NCBI GenBank assembly: GCA_944326555.1
Contig: CALVEK010000003.1
Location: 59,860 to 123,859, forward strand
Length of the DNA stretch: 64,000 nucleotides
Direction of reading: 5' to 3'
DNA from: Candidatus Gastranaerophilales bacterium
GTDB lineage: Bacteria > Cyanobacteriota > Vampirovibrionia > Gastranaerophilales > Gastranaerophilaceae
The notes under the pieces were generated by a model. That model did no database searches, was not told the DNA's origin, and saw nothing but the letters and a program-made list of their open reading frames with translations. Positions 41,587 to 50,513 of this stretch are shown here, one piece after another; within the stretch, counting starts at the first letter, position 1; the number at the start of each line of letters is the position of its first letter. The position numbers and the translations under genes were made by a program.

Positions 41587-42837
41587 ATGAAAGATAAAGT
41601 TGAATTATTACTCCCTGCAGGGAACAAGGAAAAACTGGATTATGCGATAAATTACGGTGCCGATGCCGTATACATGGGTATGGTTGATTTCAGCCTAAGA
41701 ACTATGAGAAAAGGTGAAATAATCACTGCTGAAAATCTTAAAGACACAATAAACCTTGCCCACTCTTACAACAAGAAAGTGTATATGACGCTTAATATAT
41801 ATGCGTATGATGAAGACATAAAAAATCTATACGCAAACATAGACTTAATAAAAGATGCAAATCCTGATGCGCTTATTGTAAGTGATTTTGGTATATTAAA
41901 CGTATTAAGAAACAAATTACCAAACATAGATATTCATATAAGCACACAAACAAATACTCTTAACTCAGAAGCTGTTAAGTTTTGGCGAGACTTTGGAGCA
42001 ACAAGAGTAATTCTTGCAAGAGAACTTTCTATCAGACAATTAGCTGAAATCAGAAAAAATGTTCCTGACATAGAACTCGAAGTTTTTGTCCATGGCGCAC
42101 AATGCGTATCACTTTCAGGAAGATGTCTTTTGAGCGATTACATGACTCATGGTGAAAGAAAAGCTAACCATGGGGGATGTTCACAACCTTGCAGATGGAA
42201 ATACAAACTTTTGGAAGAAACACGCCCGGGTGAATATTATGAAATAGAAGAAACCGCCAGAGGTACGCATATATTAAGCACAAAAGACTTGGCTTTAATA
42301 AATTACATACCTAAGCTGATCGAAGCCGGTGCAGACTCATTTAAAATCGAGGGTCGAACAAAGAGTTTATACTATGTTTCTGCAGTGGCAAAAGCCTACA
42401 GAAGAGCGATTGACGCATATTATAATAACGAAAAAGTTGACGAAGAAGAAATGTTTAATCAACTTCTTAAAATAGGTAACAGAGGATACACAACGGGATT
42501 TTATCTTGATGAACAAGACCACGAAGGTTACAGCTATGATGTATCTAAAGGTTTGGCAGGTGCAGACTTCTTATTTGAATTTTGGGATAAAGCACGAAAA
42601 GATAATAAAAATATTTATAAAATAAAAATCAAAAACAAAATATTATTAAATGACAATATAGAAGTAATTACACCAACAGAATGCTTTGAAACTAATGTTC
42701 TTAAAATATACAATGATAATGAGGAAGAAAAAGAAGTCGGAAACACTAATGATGAAGTGTGGGTCGAATTAAGCAATGAACCAAAAAACTTTAAATATGC
42801 ATTAGCAAGAACAATTGGTATAAAAAACGTAAGGTAG
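41587..42837 (+). CDS. trhP: Peptidase U32 family protein, TrhP/YegQ-like tRNA hydroxylation protein
   Basis: 416 aa. Starts LLLPAGNKEKLDYAINYGADAVYMGMVDFSLR, the U32 N-terminal TIM-barrel signature. The central motif ELEVFVHGAQCVSLSGRCLLSDYMTHGERKANHGGCSQPCRWKY (about 157-200) holds the four conserved Cys residues that bind an Fe-S cluster in TrhP/RlhA-type proteins. DSFKIEGRTKSLYYVSAVAKAYRRAID follows. The short C-terminal barrel matches TrhP (tRNA U34 5-hydroxylation) rather than the longer RlhA. Six bases separate it from yqeG, indicating an operon. Confidence 0.87.
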   Translation: MKDKVELLLPAGNKEKLDYAINYGADAVYMGMVDFSLRTMRKGEIITAENLKDTINLAHSYNKKVYMTLNIYAYDEDIKNLYANIDLIKDANPDALIVSDFGILNVLRNKLPNIDIHISTQTNTLNSEAVKFWRDFGATRVILARELSIRQLAEIRKNVPDIELEVFVHGAQCVSLSGRCLLSDYMTHGERKANHGGCSQPCRWKYKLLEETRPGEYYEIEETARGTHILSTKDLALINYIPKLIEAGADSFKIEGRTKSLYYVSAVAKAYRRAIDAYYNNEKVDEEEMFNQLLKIGNRGYTTGFYLDEQDHEGYSYDVSKGLAGADFLFEFWDKARKDNKNIYKIKIKNKILLNDNIEVITPTECFETNVLKIYNDNEEEKEVGNTNDEVWVELSNEPKNFKYALARTIGIKNVR

Positions 42838-42842
42838 GATAT

Positions 42843-43319
42843 ATGTTAGTTAAAGCGGATTACGAAGCAAAAACCGTATTTGAGATAGAATACGACAAAT
42901 TGAAAGAACAAGGTATAAAATCTATTGCTTTTGATTTGGACAGCACTGTAATGAAATCCAAATCAGGAAAATTTTCTGATGAAATAATCCAACTTTTTGA
43001 AAATCTAAAAAAAGATTTTAATATAGCGATAATATCCAATAACTCAAATGAAGAATATATTAAAAAAGTTATTGGTCAGGTCGATATACCAATGCTATTT
43101 CAGGCAAAAAAACCTGCAACAAAAATAGCCAAAGAATTTTTGAAACAAAATAACATATCAACTCAAGAAATGGTCATGATAGGCGACAGACCGCTTACTG
43201 ATATACTTTTTGGCAAAATACTCGGCTGCAAAACAGTTCTGGTCGATTCAATAAGTTGGTCCGAAGAAAAACCAATTGTACGCTTTGCAAGAAAACTTGA
43301 AAGACTTGTTAATATTTAG
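42843..43319 (+). CDS. yqeG: YqeG family HAD-IIIA-type phosphatase
   Basis: 158 aa. HAD motifs: I FDLDSTVMKSKSG (nucleophile and acid Asp), II IAIISNNSNEEYI, III KPATKIAKEFLKQ (Lys), IV VMIGDRPLTDILFGKILGCKTVLV. The first catalytic motif is D-L-D-S-T with the conserved pair of Asp residues. Substrate is unknown for bacterial YqeG; it belongs to the same subfamily as mitochondrial PTPMT-like Gep4. Cotranscribed with the U32 gene, ending at a strong bidirectional terminator. Confidence 0.9.
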   Translation: MLVKADYEAKTVFEIEYDKLKEQGIKSIAFDLDSTVMKSKSGKFSDEIIQLFENLKKDFNIAIISNNSNEEYIKKVIGQVDIPMLFQAKKPATKIAKEFLKQNNISTQEMVMIGDRPLTDILFGKILGCKTVLVDSISWSEEKPIVRFARKLERLVNI

Positions 43320-43336
43320 ATAAAAATAAAAAATAT

Positions 43337-43375
43337 AAAAAAGAGGTCTGATCACGAAAATCAGACCTCTTTTTT
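43337..43375. terminator. Bidirectional rho-independent terminator
   Basis: 16-bp stem AAAAAAGAGGTCTGAT / ATCAGACCTCTTTTTT (43337-43352 with 43360-43375), loop CACGAAA. It separates the converging yqeG and secG genes. Confidence 0.9.
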
Positions 43376-43398
43376 AATAAATTCTATCTGTTTAATGC

Positions 43399-43626
43399 TT
43401 ATCCAAAGATATTAAAACCTGCAATAAATGTTGAAACAAAAAATACAATAGCAACCCACATTGTAAGTTTATTTAATCCGGATTCAGCATTTTTTTGAGA
43501 AGCAAAAACATGTGATGCTCCGCCAATACCAGCAATGCCATCGCCTTTAGGAGAATGTATCATTACCAATAATATTAGAAGCAATGAAGAAATTATCTGT
43601 ACAACCCAAAATATAGTAGTAATCAT
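43399..43626 (-). CDS. secG: Preprotein translocase subunit SecG
   Basis: 75 aa inner-membrane protein assisting SecYE/SecA translocation. Two membrane helices (about 4-21 IFWVVQIISSLLLILLVM, and about 54-72 TMWVAIVFFVSTFIAGF) flank the family loop HSPKGDGIAGIGGASHVFASQKNAESGLNK. Length is standard. It follows the DUF167 gene by 20 bases on the minus strand. Confidence 0.94.
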   Translation of the reverse strand: MITTIFWVVQIISSLLLILLVMIHSPKGDGIAGIGGASHVFASQKNAESGLNKLTMWVAIVFFVSTFIAGFNIFG

Positions 43627-43646
43627 GATTTATCCTTTTTTATTAA

Positions 43647-43946
43647 CTATAGACCAATATTAACACAAAAATCGCGAATTTTTGCAATAGTACAATCGTT
43701 TATATAAAGAGTTTTTAACTTTGATGTACCTCCGGACTTAAGAATAATAGAAGACTTTGGAATTTTTAAAAGTTTTGAAAAAAACTTAACCAATTCCTCA
43801 TTAGCTTTATTCTCTACAGCGGGAGCTTTAATTTTTACCTTTAAAGCATCATCGAGCAATCCGCATATTTCATTTTTAGATGAATTAGGAACAGCCTTTA
43901 TTCTTATACAAACGCCATTATCCTGCTCCCAACAAAAGTTTTCCAT
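43647..43946 (-). CDS. yggU: DUF167/YggU family protein
   Basis: 99 aa. Family pattern: CIRIKAVPNSSKNEICGLLDDALKVKIKAPAVENKANEELVKFFSKLLKIPKSSIILKSGGTSKLKTLYI, with the conserved K-x-x-PNSxxN, K-x-KAPAxxxKANxxL and SGxxSxxK motifs. It is a small alpha/beta protein of unknown biochemical role, widespread in bacteria and archaea. First gene of a two-gene unit with secG. Confidence 0.93.
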   Translation of the reverse strand: MENFCWEQDNGVCIRIKAVPNSSKNEICGLLDDALKVKIKAPAVENKANEELVKFFSKLLKIPKSSIILKSGGTSKLKTLYINDCTIAKIRDFCVNIGL

Positions 43947-43993
43947 AATACACCTCTTGTGCTGTACCGCTTAAAAGTGTACAATAATTAACT

Positions 43994-46282
43994 ATGGCAG
44001 ACAATAATTCAGAAGAAAATAAAGAAAAAAACATAAAAAAGTATACAGAACCCTCTTCCCAAGAAGATAATGAGTTTGTCTTTCAGGAAGAAGAAACTGG
44101 GCCTGATATGACAATTTATGAGCCGCTTAAAGAAATGCTAATCAACCAGCATCGACCCGAGCAGGACATTAAGGAAATTGAAGAAGCCTATATCTTCGCA
44201 GCAAAATTACACGCAGGACAATACAGAATAAGTGAAGAACCATACATCATTCACCCTGTTGAAGTAGCAAAAATACTTACTGATTTGATGATGGACAAAC
44301 ATACCATCATTGCTGCACTTCTACACGACATAATAGAAGATACAGGTACAGCACCTGAAACTATTAAGGAAAAATTTGGGGATGATGTACTTAATCTGGT
44401 ACAAGGAGTTACTAAGCTTGGTAAATACCAATTTAAATCAAAAGAAGAAAGACAAGCCGAAAATTTCCGAAGAATGTTCATTGCTATGGCTAATGATGTC
44501 AGAGTAATTTTTCTCAAACTTGCTGACAGATTGCATAATATGAGAACCCTAAATTACATGGCCACAGCCAAACAACAAAAAATTGCACAAGAAACTCTTG
44601 ATATTTTTGCACCTCTTGCAAATAGATTAGGTATCGGTAAAATCAAAGCAGAACTCGAAGATTTATCATTAAGATACCTTAATCCCGAAAAATATTTTGA
44701 AATTGCACAACTTGTTGCCCTAAAAAAAGCAGAAAGAGATGCAACTATACAAGTATTAGTCGACAAGATAGGACAATTGCTGAAACAACACAATATAAAA
44801 GCAACAATATCAGGACGTTCAAAGCACTATTATTCAATATACGCAAAAATGAAACGCCAAAATGTTGCATTTCATGAACTATATGATATTTCAGCCGTAA
44901 GAGTAATTGTTGACTCTGTTAACGAGTGCTATGAGGTACTTGGTATTATTCACTCACAATTTAAACCAATTCCAGGAAGGTTTAAAGACTACATAGCAAT
45001 GCCCAAAAGCAATTTGTATAGGTCATTACACACCTCTGTACTTGGACCAAAATCAAAACCTATTGAAGTTCAAATAAGAACTCACGAAATGCATCAGGTG
45101 GCAGAATATGGTGTCGCAGCACACTGGAAATACAAAGAGAAAGGTTCACTAAAAGCCAACGCTGACACAGATGTGAAATTCTCTTGGATGAGAAAGCTGG
45201 CAGAAATGGAAAAAGATGTATCCTCTGCCAGTGAATATGTTGAAAGCGTAAAACTGGACTTATTCTCTGATCAAGTATTTGCATTTACCCCTATGGGAGA
45301 TGTAATAGATTTACCCAAAGATGCAACCCCGGTTGATTTTGCATTTAGAATACACACAGATGTCGGGTTCAGAATTACAGGAGCACTTGTTAATGGCAGA
45401 ATTTGCCCACTTAATACAAAACTCCATAACGGTGATATAGTTGAAATTATGACATCCAAAACACCTGCACCAAGGTTGGATTGGCTTAATTTTGTCGTAA
45501 CAAAACTTGCTCAATCAAAAATCAAACAATGGTACAAGAAAAACAAAAGAGAAGAGCATATTAATATTGGTCATAATATGCTTGAATCAGAAATCGGTAA
45601 AGCAAAATTTGATGAACTTGTTAAAAATCAAGAGCTAAAACAAATTGCAGAATCAATGAATTACAATTGTGTCGATGATTTGCTTGCGGCCCTTGGCTAT
45701 GGAGAAACAACAGTCAACAAAATCACCAACAGAATAAAGAAACCGACTGATGATGACCAACCTGTGATTTCACAATCTAAAGGAAGAAAGTCCAAAAACG
45801 ATATTGTCGGACTTGAGGGAATGTTATACTATTTTGCAAAATGCTGTACTCCTGTCCCGGGAGAACCAATTGTCGGTGTAGTTACAAGAAGTAAAGGTGT
45901 ATCTATACATAGGGTGGACTGTTCGTCTCTGGATACTGTACCGGAAGAGCGTCTTATCGATATAAAATGGGCAGACAAAGGATTAAACAAAACATATGTT
46001 GCATCCATTAGAATCGATGTACAGGACAAAATGGGCATACTAAAAGATGTAATGATTGAGTTGACAGAATGCAATACAAATATTGCTTACGCAAACATAA
46101 AATCTAACCCTACAAAAAAAATCGGAATAATAGAAATGGGTATAGAAGTCGATAACATAAACCGACTTAAAACAGTTATCACCAAACTGCAATCCATACC
46201 TGAAGTGATATCTGTCAAAAGAATACAGGCATCTTCAAATGTAAAAACAACGAATCAATCCATGCCCAAAAAGAAAAAATAG
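43994..46282 (+). CDS. rel: Bifunctional (p)ppGpp synthetase/hydrolase, RelA/SpoT family
   Basis: 762 aa. The ~60-residue acidic N-terminal extension precedes the HD hydrolase domain: HAGQYRISEEPYIIHPVEVA, then LLHDIIEDTG (metal HD intact) and KLADRLHNMRTL. The synthetase follows with DISAVRVIVDSVNECY, PIPGRFKDYIAMPKSNLYRSLHTSVLGP (catalytic region) and EVQIRTHEMHQVAEYGVAAHWKYKE. The TGS domain (VFAFTPMGDVIDLPKDATPVDFAFRIHT), a CC/zinc-finger region (YFAKCCTPVPGEPIVG) and a C-terminal ACT domain complete it. Both catalytic centres look functional. It sets the stringent response. Confidence 0.96.
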   Translation: MADNNSEENKEKNIKKYTEPSSQEDNEFVFQEEETGPDMTIYEPLKEMLINQHRPEQDIKEIEEAYIFAAKLHAGQYRISEEPYIIHPVEVAKILTDLMMDKHTIIAALLHDIIEDTGTAPETIKEKFGDDVLNLVQGVTKLGKYQFKSKEERQAENFRRMFIAMANDVRVIFLKLADRLHNMRTLNYMATAKQQKIAQETLDIFAPLANRLGIGKIKAELEDLSLRYLNPEKYFEIAQLVALKKAERDATIQVLVDKIGQLLKQHNIKATISGRSKHYYSIYAKMKRQNVAFHELYDISAVRVIVDSVNECYEVLGIIHSQFKPIPGRFKDYIAMPKSNLYRSLHTSVLGPKSKPIEVQIRTHEMHQVAEYGVAAHWKYKEKGSLKANADTDVKFSWMRKLAEMEKDVSSASEYVESVKLDLFSDQVFAFTPMGDVIDLPKDATPVDFAFRIHTDVGFRITGALVNGRICPLNTKLHNGDIVEIMTSKTPAPRLDWLNFVVTKLAQSKIKQWYKKNKREEHINIGHNMLESEIGKAKFDELVKNQELKQIAESMNYNCVDDLLAALGYGETTVNKITNRIKKPTDDDQPVISQSKGRKSKNDIVGLEGMLYYFAKCCTPVPGEPIVGVVTRSKGVSIHRVDCSSLDTVPEERLIDIKWADKGLNKTYVASIRIDVQDKMGILKDVMIELTECNTNIAYANIKSNPTKKIGIIEMGIEVDNINRLKTVITKLQSIPEVISVKRIQASSNVKTTNQSMPKKKK

Positions 46283-46381
46283 ACATATCATAAAATATCC
46301 ATGCTTTTAAAGGTATTGTAAATTTTTATTAAATTTATTATTAAAATGGTAAACATTTTTTTAATAATGGATTAATATACA

Positions 46382-46447
46382 TGTAACAAATCCCCAAATC
46401 TCCTCCCAAGATTATGAAGTATAAGCTGCAGTGCAGCTTTTTTTTTG
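46382..46447 (+). ncRNA. Candidate small RNA with C-rich anti-Shine-Dalgarno-like motif
   Basis: In the 302-base gene-free stretch 46283-46584 the only strong structure is a terminator hairpin at 46423-46447. Just before it lies CCCCAAATCTCCTCCC (46392-46407), C-rich and able to pair with ribosome binding sites, as in UCCC-type regulatory RNAs. TATACA at 46376-46381 could be a -10 box, but no good -35 was found. The hairpin may instead terminate rel. The rest of the stretch is AT-rich with no open frame, apart from the promoter-like element at 46524. Confidence 0.25.
46423..46447 (+). terminator. Rho-independent terminator downstream of rel
   Basis: Stem AAGCTGC / GCAGCTT (46423-46429 with 46433-46439) with a 3-base loop, followed by a run of eight further T bases. 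It lies 140 bases past the rel stop. Confidence 0.8.
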
Positions 46448-46523
46448 CAAAGAATTGATGTATAATAAACTCGAGATTGCAAATCCTAATGTTACAAATT
46501 ATTAATAAATCATGTGATATATG

Positions 46524-46552
46524 GCAATTTTTTCTTTTAGGACATTTATACT
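46524..46552 (+). promoter_or_regulatory. Shared promoter-like element, copy E (17-base spacer)
   Basis: GCAATT (46524-46529), 17-base spacer, TATACT (46547-46552). The upstream hexamer is identical to copies C and D, but the spacer is two bases shorter and no TACGAGG-like tail follows directly; CGGAGTGTA occurs about 20 bases later, as in copy B (CGGAAGTGTA). It lies about 33 bases ahead of the 232-aa gene. Confidence 0.4.
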
Positions 46553-46584
46553 AATTGTAAGTAAACTATCGGAGTGTAGTAAGA

Positions 46585-47283
46585 ATGATACAGGCAACTT
46601 CAGTTAATTGTTCACCTATTAAACCAACATCTTTTAAACGTTCAGAATCAAGAAACGTAGAAGTGATGGAAGATGCTGCAGAATTTATAAAGTCAGCAGA
46701 CTTAAAGAATGTCGATGAAGATACTATGGACAGATTAAAAAACATAGTAGAAAACATTGAAGTTGATAAAGACAGCAAAGTTATGGGTCCGTTAAAGACT
46801 TTCTTGCTATCTGGTATTACTCTTGCAACAGGTACTTTGCTTTCTAAAGGTACTGCAAATAAATTGTTCTATCTTGTAAAAGATAAAGGTTTTGCTCAAA
46901 GATGCTTTGCCGGTATGGGCAAAAGTCTTACAACAGCTACAGAAAGTCTTGCAAAAAAAGCTGAAGCTGCAGAAAGTTTGGGTAAATTCAAAAAATATTC
47001 ACTAAAAGGTCTCAATTATTTAGCACAGGAATTAGATAAGTTTGCAACAAAAGGTGCAACTGCAGCAGTAGACTCAAAAGACTTCCTTATACAAAAGGCA
47101 GAAAAAGTTACTAAAGCTGTAAGTTCTACAATCGGATCAGTGTTTGGTTTGACCACTACTGGTGCAGCTCTTGCTGTGGACAAGGACGGCAACGGAAGAT
47201 CTGATGTTCTTGAAATCAGAGACAAAAAAAGAGAACAAAAAGCAGTTACTGAGCTTGCAGCAGCAGTGTTAGACGCCATATAA
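46585..47283 (+). CDS. Taxon-type protein with SFKR N-terminal motif and EF-hand-like loop
   Basis: 232 aa. N-terminus SPIKPTSFKRSESR carries an SFK-type motif. A helical charged region is followed by an alanine/threonine-rich moderately hydrophobic stretch (about 70-95, LKTFLLSGITLATGTLLSKG), more Lys/Ala helices and, at about 195-208, VDKDGNGRSDVLEI, an EF-hand-like Ca2+-binding loop. CGGAG lies upstream of ATG. It has its own promoter-like element and a strong terminator, so it is monocistronic. Calcium binding recalls the EF-hand protein at 16296. Function unknown. Confidence 0.7.
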   Translation: MIQATSVNCSPIKPTSFKRSESRNVEVMEDAAEFIKSADLKNVDEDTMDRLKNIVENIEVDKDSKVMGPLKTFLLSGITLATGTLLSKGTANKLFYLVKDKGFAQRCFAGMGKSLTTATESLAKKAEAAESLGKFKKYSLKGLNYLAQELDKFATKGATAAVDSKDFLIQKAEKVTKAVSSTIGSVFGLTTTGAALAVDKDGNGRSDVLEIRDKKREQKAVTELAAAVLDAI

Positions 47284-47300
47284 TAAGTATTGTGAATAAA

Positions 47301-47330
47301 AAAAGACGGTATCACTTGATACCGTCTTTT
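47301..47330 (+). terminator. Rho-independent terminator
   Basis: Stem AAAAGACGGTATCA / TGATACCGTCTTTT (47301-47314 with 47317-47330) with a tight loop and T-run. It ends the 232-aa gene just ahead of folP. Confidence 0.88.
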
Positions 47331-47349
47331 TTGTGCTAATTTATATAAA

Positions 47350-48534
47350 ATGAACAGCATATTTAAGATAAAATTTATTGATTGCAAGGAAGAAGATTTA
47401 CTAAACATTGGTTTTGACAAAAGCTATATAAAAAAAGGCTATGAAAGACATGTTTATAAGTCTCTAAAAATAAGTTCGCTTAATTGTGCTCAAGCAAATA
47501 TAATTAAACAGACTGCAATATCAGTAGGATGCGACTGTGCTGTGCATAGAGAAGTAATAACAGGAAAAGTAGAATCATCAGATTGCATAATTACAGCAAG
47601 TATCAATCAATACAAAAAAATATCCGAAAAATTGAAACATCAGCCGTTCAAACTACAAATCCTATCGCAAATGATAGAATCACTTATAACAGAGCCCAAA
47701 ACACCTATATTCATCAGGGACAAGCAAATAACATACAACAAAACTCCAATAATAATGGGGATACTAAATGTAACCCCCGATTCTTTTTCAGATGGAGGTC
47801 AGTACAACACAGAAAAAGAAGCAATAAAACACTTTGAAGAACTTGTTGAATCAGGCGCTGACATAATTGATATCGGAGGAGAATCTACAAGACCATATTC
47901 TCAAAAAACACCTGTCGAAGAAGAAATAAAAAGAATAATTCCAATAATAAAAGCTATTAGAGAAAAAGATAAACAGACAATCATAAGCGTTGATACGAGA
48001 AACTCAAAAACAGCAAAGGCCGCTCTTGAAACGGGAGCAGATATAATAAATGACATATCTTCTCTGGAATGGGACAAAAAAATGCTAGAAGTAATTAAAA
48101 ATTTTGGCTGTCCGATAATTCTCTGTCATTCATCTGATACACCGGATAAAATGCAAAATAGAACTGAATATACAGATGTTGTGGATGATATAATAAATTT
48201 CTTTGTACAAAAAATAAAATACCTAAAACAACAAGGAATAAGCACACAAAATATTATCTTAGATCCAGGAATAGGATTTGGTAAGACAACAGAACAAAAT
48301 TTTGAAATTTTAAAAAGAATAGAAGAGTTCAAATCTTTAGGATGCCCAATACTTGTCGGTCATTCCAGAAAGAGATTTATACAAGATAGACTTAATACAA
48401 AAGAAAATATTGATTTGGACAAGGCAACAGTAATTATATCAGAATATTTGACAAACAAGGGTGTTGATATAATAAGAGTACATAATGTAAAAGAGCACAA
48501 AATATCAAAAATATTAAATAACTCACTTTTTTAA
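47350..48534 (+). CDS. folP: Dihydropteroate synthase with N-terminal extension
   Basis: 394 aa. Condenses pterin pyrophosphate with p-aminobenzoate in folate synthesis; sulfonamide target. The DHPS TIM barrel occupies about residues 130-390: IIMGILNVTPDSFSDGGQY, GADIIDIGGESTRPYSQ, IISVDTRNSKTAKAALETGADIINDIS, LDPGIGFGKTTEQN and VGHSRKRFI, all family hallmarks. The first ~125 residues are an extra domain with three Cys residues (SLNCAQ, VGCDCAVHRE) not present in E. coli FolP. Starts 20 bases after the terminator, so its promoter must overlap that hairpin. The end overlaps the converging YkgJ-type gene by 12 bases. Confidence 0.93.
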   Translation: MNSIFKIKFIDCKEEDLLNIGFDKSYIKKGYERHVYKSLKISSLNCAQANIIKQTAISVGCDCAVHREVITGKVESSDCIITASINQYKKISEKLKHQPFKLQILSQMIESLITEPKTPIFIRDKQITYNKTPIIMGILNVTPDSFSDGGQYNTEKEAIKHFEELVESGADIIDIGGESTRPYSQKTPVEEEIKRIIPIIKAIREKDKQTIISVDTRNSKTAKAALETGADIINDISSLEWDKKMLEVIKNFGCPIILCHSSDTPDKMQNRTEYTDVVDDIINFFVQKIKYLKQQGISTQNIILDPGIGFGKTTEQNFEILKRIEEFKSLGCPILVGHSRKRFIQDRLNTKENIDLDKATVIISEYLTNKGVDIIRVHNVKEHKISKILNNSLF

Positions 48535-48927
48535 TTGATTAAAAACTTCATCAAAAGTTTCAATAGGAGTAAACTTATATCCGCAATTTTTGCCAAGTTC
48601 ACCACCCATCATAAAAATAGCTTCAACCGGATACCTGCGACAAATACCCGGACGTTTATCATGAATAGTACATTTATTTGTATCTTTATCAAGTTTTTGA
48701 CACTCAAAAATTAATCCGATTTCATCCTTACCAACAACTTTCAAATATGTATAAAAAGGATGCAAGAGCTTAAGTTTTTCAAACTCTTCTTCAGACTGAA
48801 CAACATTTCTAACATGCCTGACATATATTTGCCTACAGCATTCACCACAACAAACACAGCTTCCTGAACGATAGTAAGTGCGCTTAAGAATATTTTTATA
48901 AAAAAACTTTTTTAACCTATTAAACAC
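48523..48927 (-). CDS. YkgJ-family cysteine-cluster protein (short form)
   Basis: 134 aa from GTG 48927, with AAGGG eight to nine bases upstream; TTG 48945 is a weaker alternative. Motifs: CVCCGECCRQIYVRHV, then FECQKLDKDTNKCTIHDKRPGICRRYP and GKNCGYKF. These are the eight family Cys residues assumed to bind zinc or an Fe-S cluster. The start overlaps the stop of the upstream TPR gene, so the two are coupled. A longer member is at 15544. Confidence 0.87.
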   Translation of the reverse strand: MFNRLKKFFYKNILKRTYYRSGSCVCCGECCRQIYVRHVRNVVQSEEEFEKLKLLHPFYTYLKVVGKDEIGLIFECQKLDKDTNKCTIHDKRPGICRRYPVEAIFMMGGELGKNCGYKFTPIETFDEVFNQLKK

Positions 48928-50167
48928 CAAATTGTTCCCTTGCAATAATGATACGTTTGCATTCGGCTTTACATTTCATAGCATAGACTACCTCTTTAGA
49001 GTGGTCTTTTGCCAATGTAATAATTCTATCGCAAAGTTCAACACAAGCACTAAGTTTTTTACGATTCATTAAATCAGGTATTTGAGTATATAAAACATTT
49101 GTAACAAATGGTTCAGGATTTATAAAAATTTTATATTTATCAATAATTTGTTGTATATCTGGATTTTCAGACTCAGTCAATATAATATAATTTTCATACT
49201 CATCAACAGCAGTCTCATAATCATTGTCAGCAGCCGCCTCACGCGCTTTTTGTAAATGAGTTTCTATTAATTCAGGATCCCGCAAAACACCTGATAAAAC
49301 ATTGAGCTGAGATTGCACTTTTGAAAAATGAGAAGTACCTTCAGGCAAAAAAGCCAAAGCTCTTGAATAATAAACATATGAATATGAACGCAAACCCAAC
49401 AAAAAAGCTAAATTACCTAACTCCAACAGAACTTTAGTTGTATATGGAAAGTACAAATAGGCAACTTTATAAAACTCATAAGATTTTTCGTAATTCTTAT
49501 CAAAATAGAATATTTCTGCAAGATTACAGTATATTGCAGGCAAATTAGCATATGTTGATATCATTTTTAGATACAATGCCGCAATAGTTTTCAAATCTTT
49601 TTGTAATTTAAACTCTTCAACTTTCCTTGTGTAAAAATCAACCTTTGCCGTCAAATTGGCAAATGTATGTTTAACAGTAAGATACTCGTTAGAAGTAGAC
49701 TTTTTCTCATAGCGCAAATATTTTTCAAAATATTTAGTAGCTTTTATTCTACTGCCTTTTTTATCGTAAGCCTGTGCAAGATTCAAATTAACTGTTGAAT
49801 TTTCAGGCATAATAGTACTGGCAATGGTCCAATTTAATATTGCATCAGAGACATTATTCGTAGAATACAGATAATTACCAATATTTAAATAGGCAGAATG
49901 CTCAAGCGGAGAAATATCGATAGCCTTTTTCCAATGGGACATCGCCGATTGATTATCACCTAACTGCTTGTAACAATTTCCAATTAGCACTTGTCCATAA
50001 GAAGAAGCAACTATAAAAGAATCATTTTCTGCAAGATTTAAAGCATCATTATAATGCGCGAGCTCATACAATTCATAAGCCCTTTTAAACTTTTGAGACA
50101 TATTATCAGAGTCATCAAATTTTACACCAGAAAGACCCGAAATATTATCTAAAGAACTATCCACCAT
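48920..50167 (-). CDS. Tetratricopeptide-repeat protein
   Basis: 415 aa. TPR-like units run through most of the protein, e.g. GQVLIGNCYKQLGDNQSAMSHWKKAIDISPLEHSAYLNIGNYLY, VNLNLAQAYDKKGSRIKATKYFEKYLRYE and LPAIYCNLAEIFYFDKNYEKSYEFYKVAYLYFP. No signal peptide or enzymatic domain. It lies in a minus-strand run: 112-aa protein, TPR, YkgJ-type. One of four TPR proteins in this window. Partner unknown. Confidence 0.82.
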   Translation of the reverse strand: MVDSSLDNISGLSGVKFDDSDNMSQKFKRAYELYELAHYNDALNLAENDSFIVASSYGQVLIGNCYKQLGDNQSAMSHWKKAIDISPLEHSAYLNIGNYLYSTNNVSDAILNWTIASTIMPENSTVNLNLAQAYDKKGSRIKATKYFEKYLRYEKKSTSNEYLTVKHTFANLTAKVDFYTRKVEEFKLQKDLKTIAALYLKMISTYANLPAIYCNLAEIFYFDKNYEKSYEFYKVAYLYFPYTTKVLLELGNLAFLLGLRSYSYVYYSRALAFLPEGTSHFSKVQSQLNVLSGVLRDPELIETHLQKAREAAADNDYETAVDEYENYIILTESENPDIQQIIDKYKIFINPEPFVTNVLYTQIPDLMNRKKLSACVELCDRIITLAKDHSKEVVYAMKCKAECKRIIIAREQFGV

Positions 50168-50174
50168 AATCTAA

Positions 50175-50513
50175 CTAACCGAACAAATCTTTTAAAAACG
50201 TTTTATTATTAAAAATGCCTTCTATAATCTTTCCTTCAAAATCAGAATCAGCTGAAGCGAATACATTATTCATTACCAATAAATTACAATCTAAATTATC
50301 GGGATCAGACAAAGCTAGAGAAACAAATTTCTTAACATCAAGATCTTTCTGGTAGAGATTTATAGCCTCTTTTGATATATCAGTTTCGTCAACTAAAAGA
50401 TTCTTATCTATATCAGCATATGGATTTTTCTTTACGGCAGAAACTCTATCCAGTTCACCACTTTGAACCAAATTTTTATTTATTAATTCCTGACTTGAAA
50501 GTCCATTTAGCAT
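50175..50513 (-). CDS. Hypothetical protein, first gene of the TPR/YkgJ unit
   Basis: 112 aa, ATG at 50513 preceded by GGGGAGA. The N-terminal half is polar (LSSQELINKNLVQSGELDRVSAVKKNPYADID), followed by DETDISKEAINLYQKDLDVKKFVSLALS and an acidic helical end. The short S-x-E-A-x-x-L pattern after a disordered N-terminus faintly recalls FlgM-type anti-sigma factors, but the match is too weak to name it. It lies seven bases before the TPR gene. No family recognised. Confidence 0.65.
   Translation of the reverse strand: MLNGLSSQELINKNLVQSGELDRVSAVKKNPYADIDKNLLVDETDISKEAINLYQKDLDVKKFVSLALSDPDNLDCNLLVMNNVFASADSDFEGKIIEGIFNNKTFLKDLFG

Noticed and set aside
44990..45030. Rel synthetase motif reads PKSNLYRSLHT rather than PKPNGYQSLHT
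   Set aside because: The residue after Asn is variable among functional Rel proteins (Met in Bacillus), so this is not evidence for a defect.
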